Source: JBGPYM01 sp041493205 | GTDB taxonomy: Bacteria; Bacteroidota; Ignavibacteria; UBA10030; UBA6906 | Direction of reading: 5' to 3' | Length of the DNA: 15,083 bases | Assembly (NCBI GenBank): GCA_041493205.1 | Contig: JBGPYM010000048.1 | Coordinates: 1 to 15,083 of the forward strand | Shown: positions 6,426 to 12,265 of the stretch, in pieces | Layout of the letters: each line of letters begins with the position of its first letter | Numbering within the stretch: position 1 is the first letter of the stretch | Program-made: the position numbers and the translations under genes | The notes under the pieces: model-generated | The model's input: the letters and a program-made list of their open reading frames with translations, nothing else | What the model was told of the DNA's origin: nothing | Database searches by the model: none

Positions 6426-6963
6426 TGCGCATGTACTCCTGGACCTTCTTCAACGCATGAAAATAATTCGCCTTCAGCCCGCCCACCGATGTCTTGAGGA
6501 TCTTCGCGATCTCTTCATAGGTCAGCTCGTCATAGTACCGGAGCACGAAGACTGCTTTCTGCTTTTCCGGCAGGGTCGCGACCGCACGCTGGAGTGCCGA
6601 CTCCAGTTCGTGGTGTTCGACGGAGGCGGACGGGTCATCCGGGGACGGGAGGATTTTGCTGAGAAGCTCGCTCTCCCGCAGGTAGTTCATGACCTGTCGC
6701 TTGCGGACGGTATTCAGCGAAAGATTGACCGCAATACGATACAGCCACGTAAAGAACCCTGCGTCCCCCCTGAACTCGCCGAGCGCAAGATACGCCTTGA
6801 CAAAGGTCTCCTGCACCACGTCGTCCGCATCATCATGGTCCCTCACGATGCGGCGGGCGAGCCAGTAAACCCGCTTCTGGTAACGCCGCATGAGTTCCGT
6901 GAAGGCCTGCCGGTTGCCGTTGCGAACCTCCCGGACGAGGTCGGAATCCGATCGAGGTTCCAT
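6388..6963 (-). CDS. ECF-type RNA polymerase sigma factor (RpoE-like)
   Basis: Directs RNA polymerase to a small regulon, usually in response to envelope or oxidative stress. From ATG 6963 it has 191 residues. The region 2 domain is at about 24-90 (RRYQKRVYWLARRIVRDHDD, ADDVVQETFVKAYLAL, FFTWLYRIAVNLSLNTVRKR), with a linker at 91-122. The region 4 helix-turn-helix domain is at about 124-178 (LPEKQKAVFVLRYYDELTYE, EIAKILKTSVGGLKANYFHA). There is no region 3, as expected. GTG 6972 is an alternative start; neither has a good ribosome-binding site, and the strong GGAGGAG upstream serves a four-codon mini-ORF instead. It is first in an operon with the membrane protein and the Spy-like protein. The ECF subgroup is not assigned. 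Confidence 0.93.
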   Translation of the reverse strand: MEPRSDSDLVREVRNGNRQAFTELMRRYQKRVYWLARRIVRDHDDADDVVQETFVKAYLALGEFRGDAGFFTWLYRIAVNLSLNTVRKRQVMNYLRESELLSKILPSPDDPSASVEHHELESALQRAVATLPEKQKAVFVLRYYDELTYEEIAKILKTSVGGLKANYFHALKKVQEYMRNEIQTGEEPGGR

Positions 6964-6976
6964 CAGCCCCACGGGG

Positions 6977-6991
6977 TCAGGAACGTTTCAT
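6977..6991 (-). other. Four-codon mini-ORF with strong ribosome-binding site before the sigma factor gene
   Basis: On the minus strand GGAGGAG is followed after about 10 bases by ATG AAA CGT TCC TGA (6991-6977). Its stop lies 4 bases before GTG 6972 and 13 bases before ATG 6963 of the sigma factor, in a different frame. It could deliver ribosomes for reinitiation at the sigma gene, which itself lacks a good site. Function unproven. Confidence 0.4.
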
Positions 6992-7040
6992 GTATTGGAC
7001 ACTCCTCCACCACCAGGCGTTTAATCACTCCTGTGCCCGT

Positions 7041-7535
7041 TCACATCCGTGCACGGAGCTTCTTCCAGGTGGCCTCCATATCCTCGGAGATTATCTTCGT
7101 TTCAGAGAGGACAGGCATGAAATTCGTGTCCCCATTCCAACGGGGAACGACGTGAAAATGGATGTGATCGTCAATCCCGGCCCCTGCCGCCCTGCCGAAA
7201 TTCGCCCCGAAATTGTATCCCTGCGGGCGCATGACCACATCGAGGGCGCGCATCGCCTTCTGGAGGGTGTTCATAATTTCCGTCATTTCAGGGGGTGTGA
7301 GGTCGAGCACACTCCTGGTTTGCCGGTTCGGGACAATCATGAGGTGGCCGCTGTTGTACGGGTAGCGGTTCATGATGACGAAGCAATGCTCCCCCCGCCA
7401 GACCACCAGGTTCTTTCTGTCATTCCGCGAGGTGCGCGCAGCGCTGAAGAGACTCTTCCCCTTCTTCCCTTTTTTCACGGGACCTTTGAACGACTGAATG
7501 TACAGGGACCGCCAGGGGGACCACATCCTCTTCAT
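7041..7535 (-). CDS. HIT-family hydrolase/AP4A phosphorylase-like protein
   Basis: Histidine-triad nucleotide-binding protein of 164 aa; relatives hydrolyse or phosphorolyse dinucleoside polyphosphates such as Ap4A. The N-terminus MKRMWSPWRSLYI is typical of the subfamily. NLVVWRGEHCFVIMNRYPYN, SGHLMIVPNRQ and the triad DDHIHFHVVPRW (His124, 126, 128, with 126 the expected nucleophile) are all present. The usual zinc-binding CxxC before DRKNLV is replaced by Ser-Leu-Phe-Ser (28-31). The ATG at 7535 has AAAGG 8 bases upstream. The gene stands alone between the terminator at 7565-7597 and the sigma operon, 77 bases upstream of the sigma start, so read-through into the latter is possible. Confidence 0.9.
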   Translation of the reverse strand: MKRMWSPWRSLYIQSFKGPVKKGKKGKSLFSAARTSRNDRKNLVVWRGEHCFVIMNRYPYNSGHLMIVPNRQTRSVLDLTPPEMTEIMNTLQKAMRALDVVMRPQGYNFGANFGRAAGAGIDDHIHFHVVPRWNGDTNFMPVLSETKIISEDMEATWKKLRARM

Positions 7536-7564
7536 GACCGGTGCCTTTCATGCTGTGCTCGGTG

Positions 7565-7597
7565 CAAAAACATCAGGGGGCCGTGCCTCCGGCCCCC
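7565..7597 (-). terminator. Rho-independent terminator of the EF-G-like gene
   Basis: Arms GGGGGCCG (7576-7583) and CGGCCCCC (7590-7597) with a 6-base loop are followed on the minus strand by TGATGTTTTTG. It lies 54 bases after the stop codon at 7652 and before the HIT gene. Confidence 0.8.
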
Positions 7598-7651
7598 CGT
7601 TATGCGATGCTGATGGACGCGCCCTTCTCCCGCCGGAGGCGGAAGCGTCCG

Positions 7652-9751
7652 TCAGACTGCTTCTTCCTTGTGCTTTTCCGACGCCGCAACGATTTTTTCC
7701 GCCACTTCACGCGGAACTTCCTCGTAGTGCGACATGGAAGCAGTGAACACGCCCCGTCCGCCGGTTTTGGAGCGGAGGATGGTCGCGTACTTGTGCAGCT
7801 CTGCGGCCGGCACCTGTGCGCGGATGATCTGGTAGTGCCCGACCGCTTCCATGCCGGAGATCTTGCCGCGCCGCGAGGAGATGTCACCCATGACATCTCC
7901 CATGGCATCTTCCGGGACTTTGACCTCGATAGTATGGATCGGTTCGAGGAGTATCGGCTTCGCTTCGAGGAACCCCTTTTTGAACGCCTGCGACGCCGCG
8001 ACCTTGAAGGCCATTTCAGAAGAATCGACGTCGTGATACGAGCCATAATGGAGCGCCACGCGGACGTCGACGACCGGGTATCCGGCGAGGACCCCTTCTT
8101 TCATGATCTCGATGACCCCCTTCTCCACTGCCGGGATGAATTTTCCCGGCACGACCCCCCCCACGATCTCGTCAACGAACTCGAAGCCCTGTCCGCGCTT
8201 GAGGGGCTCCAGCCGCAGGTGCACGTGCCCGTACTGGCCGTGCCCTCCCGTCTGCTTTTTGTGTTTAAACTCCGCGTCTTTGACGACTGCCTTGATCGTT
8301 TCGCGGTACGCGACCCTCGGTTCCGTCAGGTCGACGTCGACATTGAAGCGGTACTTGAGACGTTTGACCACGATATTGAGATGGAGCTCCCCCTGTCCGC
8401 TGATGATCGTCTGATGGAGATCTCCTTCGACGTGAAACACAAACGTCGGATCTTCCTGGTGCAGCGAGTGGAGGCCGGTGGACATCTTGTCCTCATCCCC
8501 TTTTGCCCGGGGGAAGATCGCCGCATGGAACACCGGTTCGGGGAACACGATCGGGGGATAGGTGACCGGGAAGTTCTTGGTACTGAGGGTGTTGTTCGTA
8601 TGCGTGTCTTTCAGCTTCACCACGGCGCCGATGTCGCCGGCAAGCAGGCGCGTGGCTTCCTTCCGGTCTTTCCCGTTCATCACGAAGAGCTGGGCCAGCC
8701 GCTCGCCTTTGCCGTTCTGTTCGTTGACCAGGTCGATTCCAGGGCTGACGGCACCGGTACAGACGCGGAAGAAGGAGAGCTCTCCCACGTGGGATTCGGA
8801 GACTGTCTTAAAGACGAACAGCGACGGCTGGCCGGCGGGGTCCTGCCGGACGATCACCTCGCCATTGTCCTGTGCGCCGGGGGCCCTGCCTTTCAGGTCA
8901 CCCCGGTCGATGGGTGCGGGACAGTAGTCGGCGATGAAATCAAGGATGCCGGTAACGCCGATATTCTGTGTTGCCGCCGCGCAGAGAACGGGGAACACTT
9001 TCCTGTCGCGGATGCCGGCCCGGAGGCCCTCGCGAATATCGTCGTCGCTGAGTCCGCCTTTGTCGAGAAACTTATCCAGAAGGGCTTCATTGCTTTCCGC
9101 GATCAGCTCGATCAATTGCTGGCGGAGGGATTGCGCCTTTTCCTGCGCCTCGGCGGGGATTTCCTGTTCCGTGAACTTGCCTGTCGTTCCCGGCACATAT
9201 TTCAGGACCTTCATCCGGAGGACATCCACGATGCTGTCGAACCCGAGGCCCTGCCGGAGGGGGAACTGGACCGGCACGGCATCATGGCTGATGGTGTCGC
9301 GGCACTGCGCGAGGACGCGGTCGAAGTCCGCATTTTCCTGGTCGAGTTTATTGACCACGAAGATGACCGCATTGAGAAGTTCGGTGGTGTACTTGGTGAC
9401 GATTTCGGTTCCGACCTCGACGCCTTCCACCGCTTTCAGGAGCACCACGGCGGTATCCGCGACGCGGAGGGCGGCTTTGACCTCACCGGTGAAGTCCGTG
9501 TACCCGGGGGTGTCGAGGATATTGACCTTGGTGGTTTTCCATTCAGCGAAGAGGAGGGAGGTGTTGATGGAGATCTGGCGTTCGATTTCGTCGGGGTGGT
9601 AGTCGGAGAGGGTATTCCCCTCCTCTACTCTGCCGAGACGTGTCGTGCTCCCTGCGGAGAAGAGCATGGCCTCAGCCATGGACGTCTTCCCCGCGCCTCC
9701 GTGGCCGATGAGGCTCACGTTGCGTATGTGGTCGGGGGTGATTTCTTTCAT
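7652..9751 (-). CDS. EF-G-like translational GTPase (EF-G2/FusA2 type paralogue)
   Basis: Ribosome-associated GTPase related to elongation factor G. From ATG 9751 it is 699 aa, full length for the family. The upstream GTG at 9784 is less likely, because the GGAGG site lies between it and the ATG. The G domain shows P-loop GHGGAGKT (16-23), switch I DYHPDEIERQISIN, G3 DTPGYTDF (80-87) and G4 NKLD (134-137). Later domains show the domain IV start KHKKQTGGHGQYGHV and the EF-G C-terminal fold (EPIHTIEVKVPEDAMGDVMG). The G3 motif has Tyr where canonical EF-G has the catalytic His (DTPGHVDF), a mark of the EF-G-like paralogue family rather than the housekeeping factor. Its role is uncertain; relatives are often linked to stress or slow growth. 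Probably co-transcribed with the two YtxG/YtxH-type genes. Confidence 0.92.
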   Translation of the reverse strand: MKEITPDHIRNVSLIGHGGAGKTSMAEAMLFSAGSTTRLGRVEEGNTLSDYHPDEIERQISINTSLLFAEWKTTKVNILDTPGYTDFTGEVKAALRVADTAVVLLKAVEGVEVGTEIVTKYTTELLNAVIFVVNKLDQENADFDRVLAQCRDTISHDAVPVQFPLRQGLGFDSIVDVLRMKVLKYVPGTTGKFTEQEIPAEAQEKAQSLRQQLIELIAESNEALLDKFLDKGGLSDDDIREGLRAGIRDRKVFPVLCAAATQNIGVTGILDFIADYCPAPIDRGDLKGRAPGAQDNGEVIVRQDPAGQPSLFVFKTVSESHVGELSFFRVCTGAVSPGIDLVNEQNGKGERLAQLFVMNGKDRKEATRLLAGDIGAVVKLKDTHTNNTLSTKNFPVTYPPIVFPEPVFHAAIFPRAKGDEDKMSTGLHSLHQEDPTFVFHVEGDLHQTIISGQGELHLNIVVKRLKYRFNVDVDLTEPRVAYRETIKAVVKDAEFKHKKQTGGHGQYGHVHLRLEPLKRGQGFEFVDEIVGGVVPGKFIPAVEKGVIEIMKEGVLAGYPVVDVRVALHYGSYHDVDSSEMAFKVAASQAFKKGFLEAKPILLEPIHTIEVKVPEDAMGDVMGDISSRRGKISGMEAVGHYQIIRAQVPAAELHKYATILRSKTGGRGVFTASMSHYEEVPREVAEKIVAASEKHKEEAV

Positions 9752-9872
9752 GGTGCGAGCGAATCCTCCAGTGCGATGCCGCACCCGCGGTCAGACAGTG
9801 ATGGTGGTCCTGCGCGGCGGTGTGGCGGATGGTGAGAGAGAACAGGCGGCGGGACGGCGGTGGAACCCCCCG

Positions 9873-10259
9873 TCACACGCGTATGCGGTCAAGGAATGTC
9901 CGCACACCGTTGAACACTGAAGCAGCGAATGCGACAGCGTCCAGGATCGGACCCTCGATCCGGTCCTGCACCTTGCGTTCGAGGGCAACGACATTATCGG
10001 CGATTTCTTTCACCGACGAGATCGATTCACGCACGATCATGACCTGTTCGTCGATGTTCTCCGCGATGCTCTTGAACCGCGCGGTGATATACTCCATGTT
10101 TTCCAGGATGGGGAGCGCGCGGGTGGTCATCTCCTTGAAGTCCTTTTCCACGGCGGAGAGGATGTCCCGGACGCGGAGCAGGACCACGATGAGATAGACG
10201 CAGAGAGCGGAGAGACAGAGGAGTGCAAGGATCTGAGCGATAACGAGAACGGGTTCCAC
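9873..10259 (-). CDS. DUF948/YtxG-like membrane-anchored coiled-coil protein
   Basis: A 128-aa protein starting at GTG 10259 (AGAGGAG 6 bases upstream). An N-terminal membrane helix at about 5-28 (LVIAQILALLCLSALCVYLIVVLL) precedes a long amphipathic region (VRDILSAVEKDFKEMTTRAL, FKSIAENIDEQVMIVRESIS), the layout of DUF948 general-stress proteins such as YtxG. It follows the YtxH-like gene by 29 bases in the same orientation, as ytxG and ytxH are paired in Bacillus. Molecular function is not established. The gap to the EF-G-like gene is about 120 bases with no clear promoter or terminator. Confidence 0.8.
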   Translation of the reverse strand: MEPVLVIAQILALLCLSALCVYLIVVLLRVRDILSAVEKDFKEMTTRALPILENMEYITARFKSIAENIDEQVMIVRESISSVKEIADNVVALERKVQDRIEGPILDAVAFAASVFNGVRTFLDRIRV

Positions 10260-10288
10260 AGGGATCTCCTCTCAGGAGTGGGCCGGCA

Positions 10289-10684
10289 TCAGGACCGGCG
10301 GCGTTCGTCTTTGTACGCGTCGAGGCCGGCTTTGACCGCGCTTTTGATGCGCGAGCCTTCTTCGACGACCGGTGCCGCCTTGCTGCGCGCATTCGAGATG
10401 ATCTTATCGGCGTCCTCCAGCAGCGAGTCCGCCTTGCGTTTCGCGTCGGTGATGAGCTGATCGGACCGCTTCTTTGCTTCACTGACGATTTCGCCGGCCT
10501 TCGATTTCGCCGCGGAGATGTACTCCTCCGCTCCCTCCATGAAGTCGTCGGCTTTCTCTTTGATATCGGCCCGCAGTTCGCGGCCGCTCTTCGGAGCGTA
10601 CAGGAGCGCGATCAGGGCGCCGACAGCGCCTCCCGCCAGGACCCCGATGATCAGTCCTTTCAGCATTCCGTTATTGTGTGCCAT
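10289..10684 (-). CDS. YtxH-like small membrane protein
   Basis: A 131-aa protein from ATG 10684 with GAGG 6 bases upstream. The N-terminal glycine-rich membrane helix GLIIGVLAGGAVGALIALLYAPKSGRELR (written here as the span 10-38) is the YtxH-domain signature, including APKSG. The remainder is an alanine- and lysine-rich helix (EEYISAAKSKAGEIVSEAKK, SDQLITDAKRKADSLLED) with apolipoprotein-like repeats, likely lying on the membrane or forming a coiled coil. It is the first gene of the likely ytxH-ytxG-EF-G-like operon. In Bacillus these are general-stress genes. Function otherwise unknown. Confidence 0.85.
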   Translation of the reverse strand: MAHNNGMLKGLIIGVLAGGAVGALIALLYAPKSGRELRADIKEKADDFMEGAEEYISAAKSKAGEIVSEAKKRSDQLITDAKRKADSLLEDADKIISNARSKAAPVVEEGSRIKSAVKAGLDAYKDERRRS

Positions 10685-10720
10685 GGATGACCTCGATTCA
10701 CTGCAACAATTTTAAGAATC

Positions 10721-10850
10721 CACCGGCGGGGACGCCGGTGCTACTCCTTCGATTGACGGGCGGGGACGCCCGTCCTACTGCAAAGTTTGACGGGCGGGAC
10801 GCCCGTCCCACTACAGCGGTCACTACAGACGCCCGTCCTGCTATTGTAGG
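10721..10850 (-). repeat. Cluster of three complete REP hairpins and one truncated copy in the ytxH leader
   Basis: Complete units are at 10721-10744 (arms CACCGGC/GCCGGTG, head GTAG), 10755-10778 (arms GACGGGC/GCCCGTC, head GTAG) and 10789-10814 (arms GACGGGC/GCCCGTC, head GTAGTGG). A truncated copy at 10828-10844 keeps only the head-side arm and is joined to an orphan GTAGTGA head (10826-10820). All heads face the minus strand. The two arm types differ at the same positions as the hairpins near the RAYT gene. The region is short and non-identical, so not a CRISPR array. Confidence 0.9.
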
Positions 10851-10871
10851 GAGTTTGGGCTCAAAAATCAA
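10843..10871 (-). promoter_or_regulatory. Putative sigma70 promoter of the ytxH operon
   Basis: On the minus strand -35 TTGATT (10871-10866), a 17-base spacer and -10 TACAAT (10848-10843). The expected start is near 10836, inside the truncated REP, so the leader of about 150 bases would carry the whole REP cluster. This is the only good promoter match seen between 10945 and 10684. Confidence 0.55.
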
Positions 10872-10900
10872 CCAATCGCCCGCCCGATGGTTCAAGACGC

Positions 10901-10938
10901 CGCATCCCGCTGCGCGCGCGCGCGCGGGGCGGGATGCG
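10901..10938 (-). other. Long GC-rich hairpin after the mS38-like gene (possible terminator)
   Basis: Perfect 10-bp arms CGCATCCCGC (10901-10910) and GCGGGATGCG (10929-10938) enclose an alternating GC tract (about 10912-10926). It lies 7 bases past the stop codon of the last gene in the sppA operon. No T-run follows directly, so intrinsic termination is only likely, not shown. Confidence 0.55.
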
Positions 10939-10944
10939 TGAGGC

Positions 10945-11040
10945 TCAGCGGTTCTTCTTCTTGTGACGCATCTTTCTCAGCCGTTTCTTTCGCTTGTGGG
11001 TTGCCATTTTGTGCCGCTTCCGCTTTTTACCACTGGGCAT
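10945..11040 (-). CDS. AURKAIP1/COX24-domain small basic protein (mS38-like, ribosome-associated)
   Basis: A 31-residue protein, MPSGKKRKRHKMATHKRKKR then LRKMRHKKKNR, starting at ATG 11040 and ending TGA 10945. Nearly two thirds of the residues are Lys, Arg or His. The KKRKRHKMATHKRKKRLRK pattern matches the COX24/AURKAIP1 C-terminal domain, which in mitochondria is small-subunit protein mS38; short bacterial versions are common in Bacteroidota-related genomes. It is preceded by a full AAGGAGGT Shine-Dalgarno site 3 bases before the ATG, indicating strong translation. It is the last gene of the sppA-HU-zinc-ribbon operon, 13 bases after the preceding stop. A structural role on the small ribosomal subunit is inferred from the family. 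It is easily missed because of its size. Confidence 0.88.
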   Translation of the reverse strand: MPSGKKRKRHKMATHKRKKRLRKMRHKKKNR

Positions 11041-11053
11041 GGGACCTCCTTTC

Positions 11054-11944
11054 TCATTGCAATGGTGGTGGCGAGCTATGCTGGTTCAGGATGTTCTGGG
11101 CGCGCTTGCCGAGGTCAGAATCCTTGTTCAGCTCAATGGTGCGCTGAAACCATTTGTTCGATTCCTCAAGGTTTTGCATGTGCAGATAGACAACACCCAG
11201 GTTAAATGCTGACGGCTGGTGTTTGGGCGAGCCGGTATTCGCCAGAAGGATTTCCTGTGCAGCGGTCTCGAGGAGGTTCACGCTGTTCATGGTATCGGTC
11301 TGCGCGAGCTGGAAGTAGCAGATGCCGAGGTCGGTCCGTGCGTCCGGATCCTTGGGGCGTATGCCGAGGTACTTCTTATAGGTGTCAATTGCGCGCGGCA
11401 GCATCCGGTCGTCATGGAGGGCGTTGGCAAGTTTCAGGAGCGCCGCGGGGTCGTTCGGTGCAGCCTTCACCGCCTGTTCCAGCGGGGCGATGTCTATGGT
11501 TGCCGCGGGGGCCGACAGGAACGGGACGTTTGCAGGCGTGCCGGTTGCCGCAGGCGGCTGCGCCACGGTCAGCGGCCGTTCACTTGATATTTCCGTGACC
11601 ACCAGGTAGGCAACCAGTCCGAGCACCGCCACCGCCGCGATAATCTGCCACGTCTCGAACTTCGCGCCGCTCCCCGTTTTCTTCTTCTGGGGCTGCTTCT
11701 GGGGGGCACGTTGATCGGCTTTTGCCTGACGCACAGCCGGCGCCCCTTCACCCGTCCCCAGCCGGGAGCCGCACGATGCGCAGAACTCGGCGCCGGCGAT
11801 ATTCCTGTGGCCGCACACGGGACATATGCGGGGTGAGGGAGCGCCGTCCCCCTGTTCAATTTTCGCGCCGCACGACGGGCAGAATGCGTCCGTCGGAGCA
11901 ATTACCGCATTACAGTCACCGCACACCAGCTTTGCAACCGCCAT
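11054..11944 (-). CDS. Double zinc-ribbon, membrane-anchored TPR protein
   Basis: A 296-aa protein in three parts. The first is two zinc ribbons (Cys8, 11, 22, 25 and Cys41, 44, 55, 58, as CGDC...CPSC and CPVC...CASC). After a basic Lys/Gln-rich linker comes one membrane helix at about 100-117 (IIAAVAVLGLVAYLVV). Last is a C-terminal region of tetratricopeptide repeats at about 150-290 (AALLKLANALHDDRMLPRAI, DARTDLGICYFQLAQTDTMN, SAFNLGVVYLHMQNLEESNK). The topology places the zinc ribbons in the cytoplasm and the TPRs outside. Its ATG shares one base with the HU stop codon (TGATG), so translation is coupled; AAGGG lies 9 bases upstream. The TPR part likely binds protein partners; the partner is unknown. 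Confidence 0.85.
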   Translation of the reverse strand: MAVAKLVCGDCNAVIAPTDAFCPSCGAKIEQGDGAPSPRICPVCGHRNIAGAEFCASCGSRLGTGEGAPAVRQAKADQRAPQKQPQKKKTGSGAKFETWQIIAAVAVLGLVAYLVVTEISSERPLTVAQPPAATGTPANVPFLSAPAATIDIAPLEQAVKAAPNDPAALLKLANALHDDRMLPRAIDTYKKYLGIRPKDPDARTDLGICYFQLAQTDTMNSVNLLETAAQEILLANTGSPKHQPSAFNLGVVYLHMQNLEESNKWFQRTIELNKDSDLGKRAQNILNQHSSPPPLQ

Positions 11945-12240
11945 CAGACAGCACCCTTTTGCAGATTATCGTTGACAAGGGTCTTGACCTCCTTCGATAC
12001 CTTGAAGAGGGGAACCCAGTGTTCGCCGACCATGACCTGTTCCCCCGTCCGCGGGTTCCGTGCGACACGCCCCTTCCGCTTCTTCACCTTGTAGCTCCCG
12101 AACCCCCGTATTTCGATGTTCTTCCCTTCCTTGAGGGCGTTGATAACGGTCGAGATGAACCCGTCCACAACCGCTTCCGTCTCCACCTTCGTGAGCCCTG
12201 TCGCGGTGGCAATCGTGTCGACAATATCCGCCTTTGTCAA
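11944..12240 (-). CDS. HU/IHF-family DNA-binding protein
   Basis: Small nucleoid protein that binds and bends DNA as a dimer. 98 aa, usual length. The N-terminus MTKADIVDTIATATGLTKVE, the beta arm IEIRGFGSYKVKKRKGRVAR and the DNA-intercalating NPRTGEQVMV are clear. The start is TTG 12240, supported by AAGGAG 8 bases upstream and by the canonical N-terminal sequence. It sits 25 bases after sppA and overlaps the next gene by one base, so expression depends on the sppA promoter unless there is an internal one. Whether it behaves as HU or IHF cannot be told. HU inside an operon with a membrane peptidase and a TPR membrane protein is unusual. Confidence 0.95.
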   Translation of the reverse strand: MTKADIVDTIATATGLTKVETEAVVDGFISTVINALKEGKNIEIRGFGSYKVKKRKGRVARNPRTGEQVMVGEHWVPLFKVSKEVKTLVNDNLQKGAV

Positions 12241-12265
12241 CGCTGATTCTCCTTATGATGGTATG

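Noticed and set aside
7541..7651. Separate promoter for the HIT gene after the EF-G-like terminator
   Set aside because: I saw no pair of boxes with suitable spacing in this short gap, so none is reported.
7541..9835. A 764-codon open frame on the plus strand opposite the EF-G-like gene
   Set aside because: It is antisense to a gene with clear motifs along its whole length, has no ribosome-binding site or known motif, and is rich in Asp, His and Arg as expected from the complement of a GC-rich gene.
10721..10850. Possible CRISPR array
   Set aside because: Units are about 24-26 bases, palindromic, of two sequence types, with uneven 10-base gaps and no spacer-like sequences or cas genes; they match the REP hairpins near the RAYT gene.
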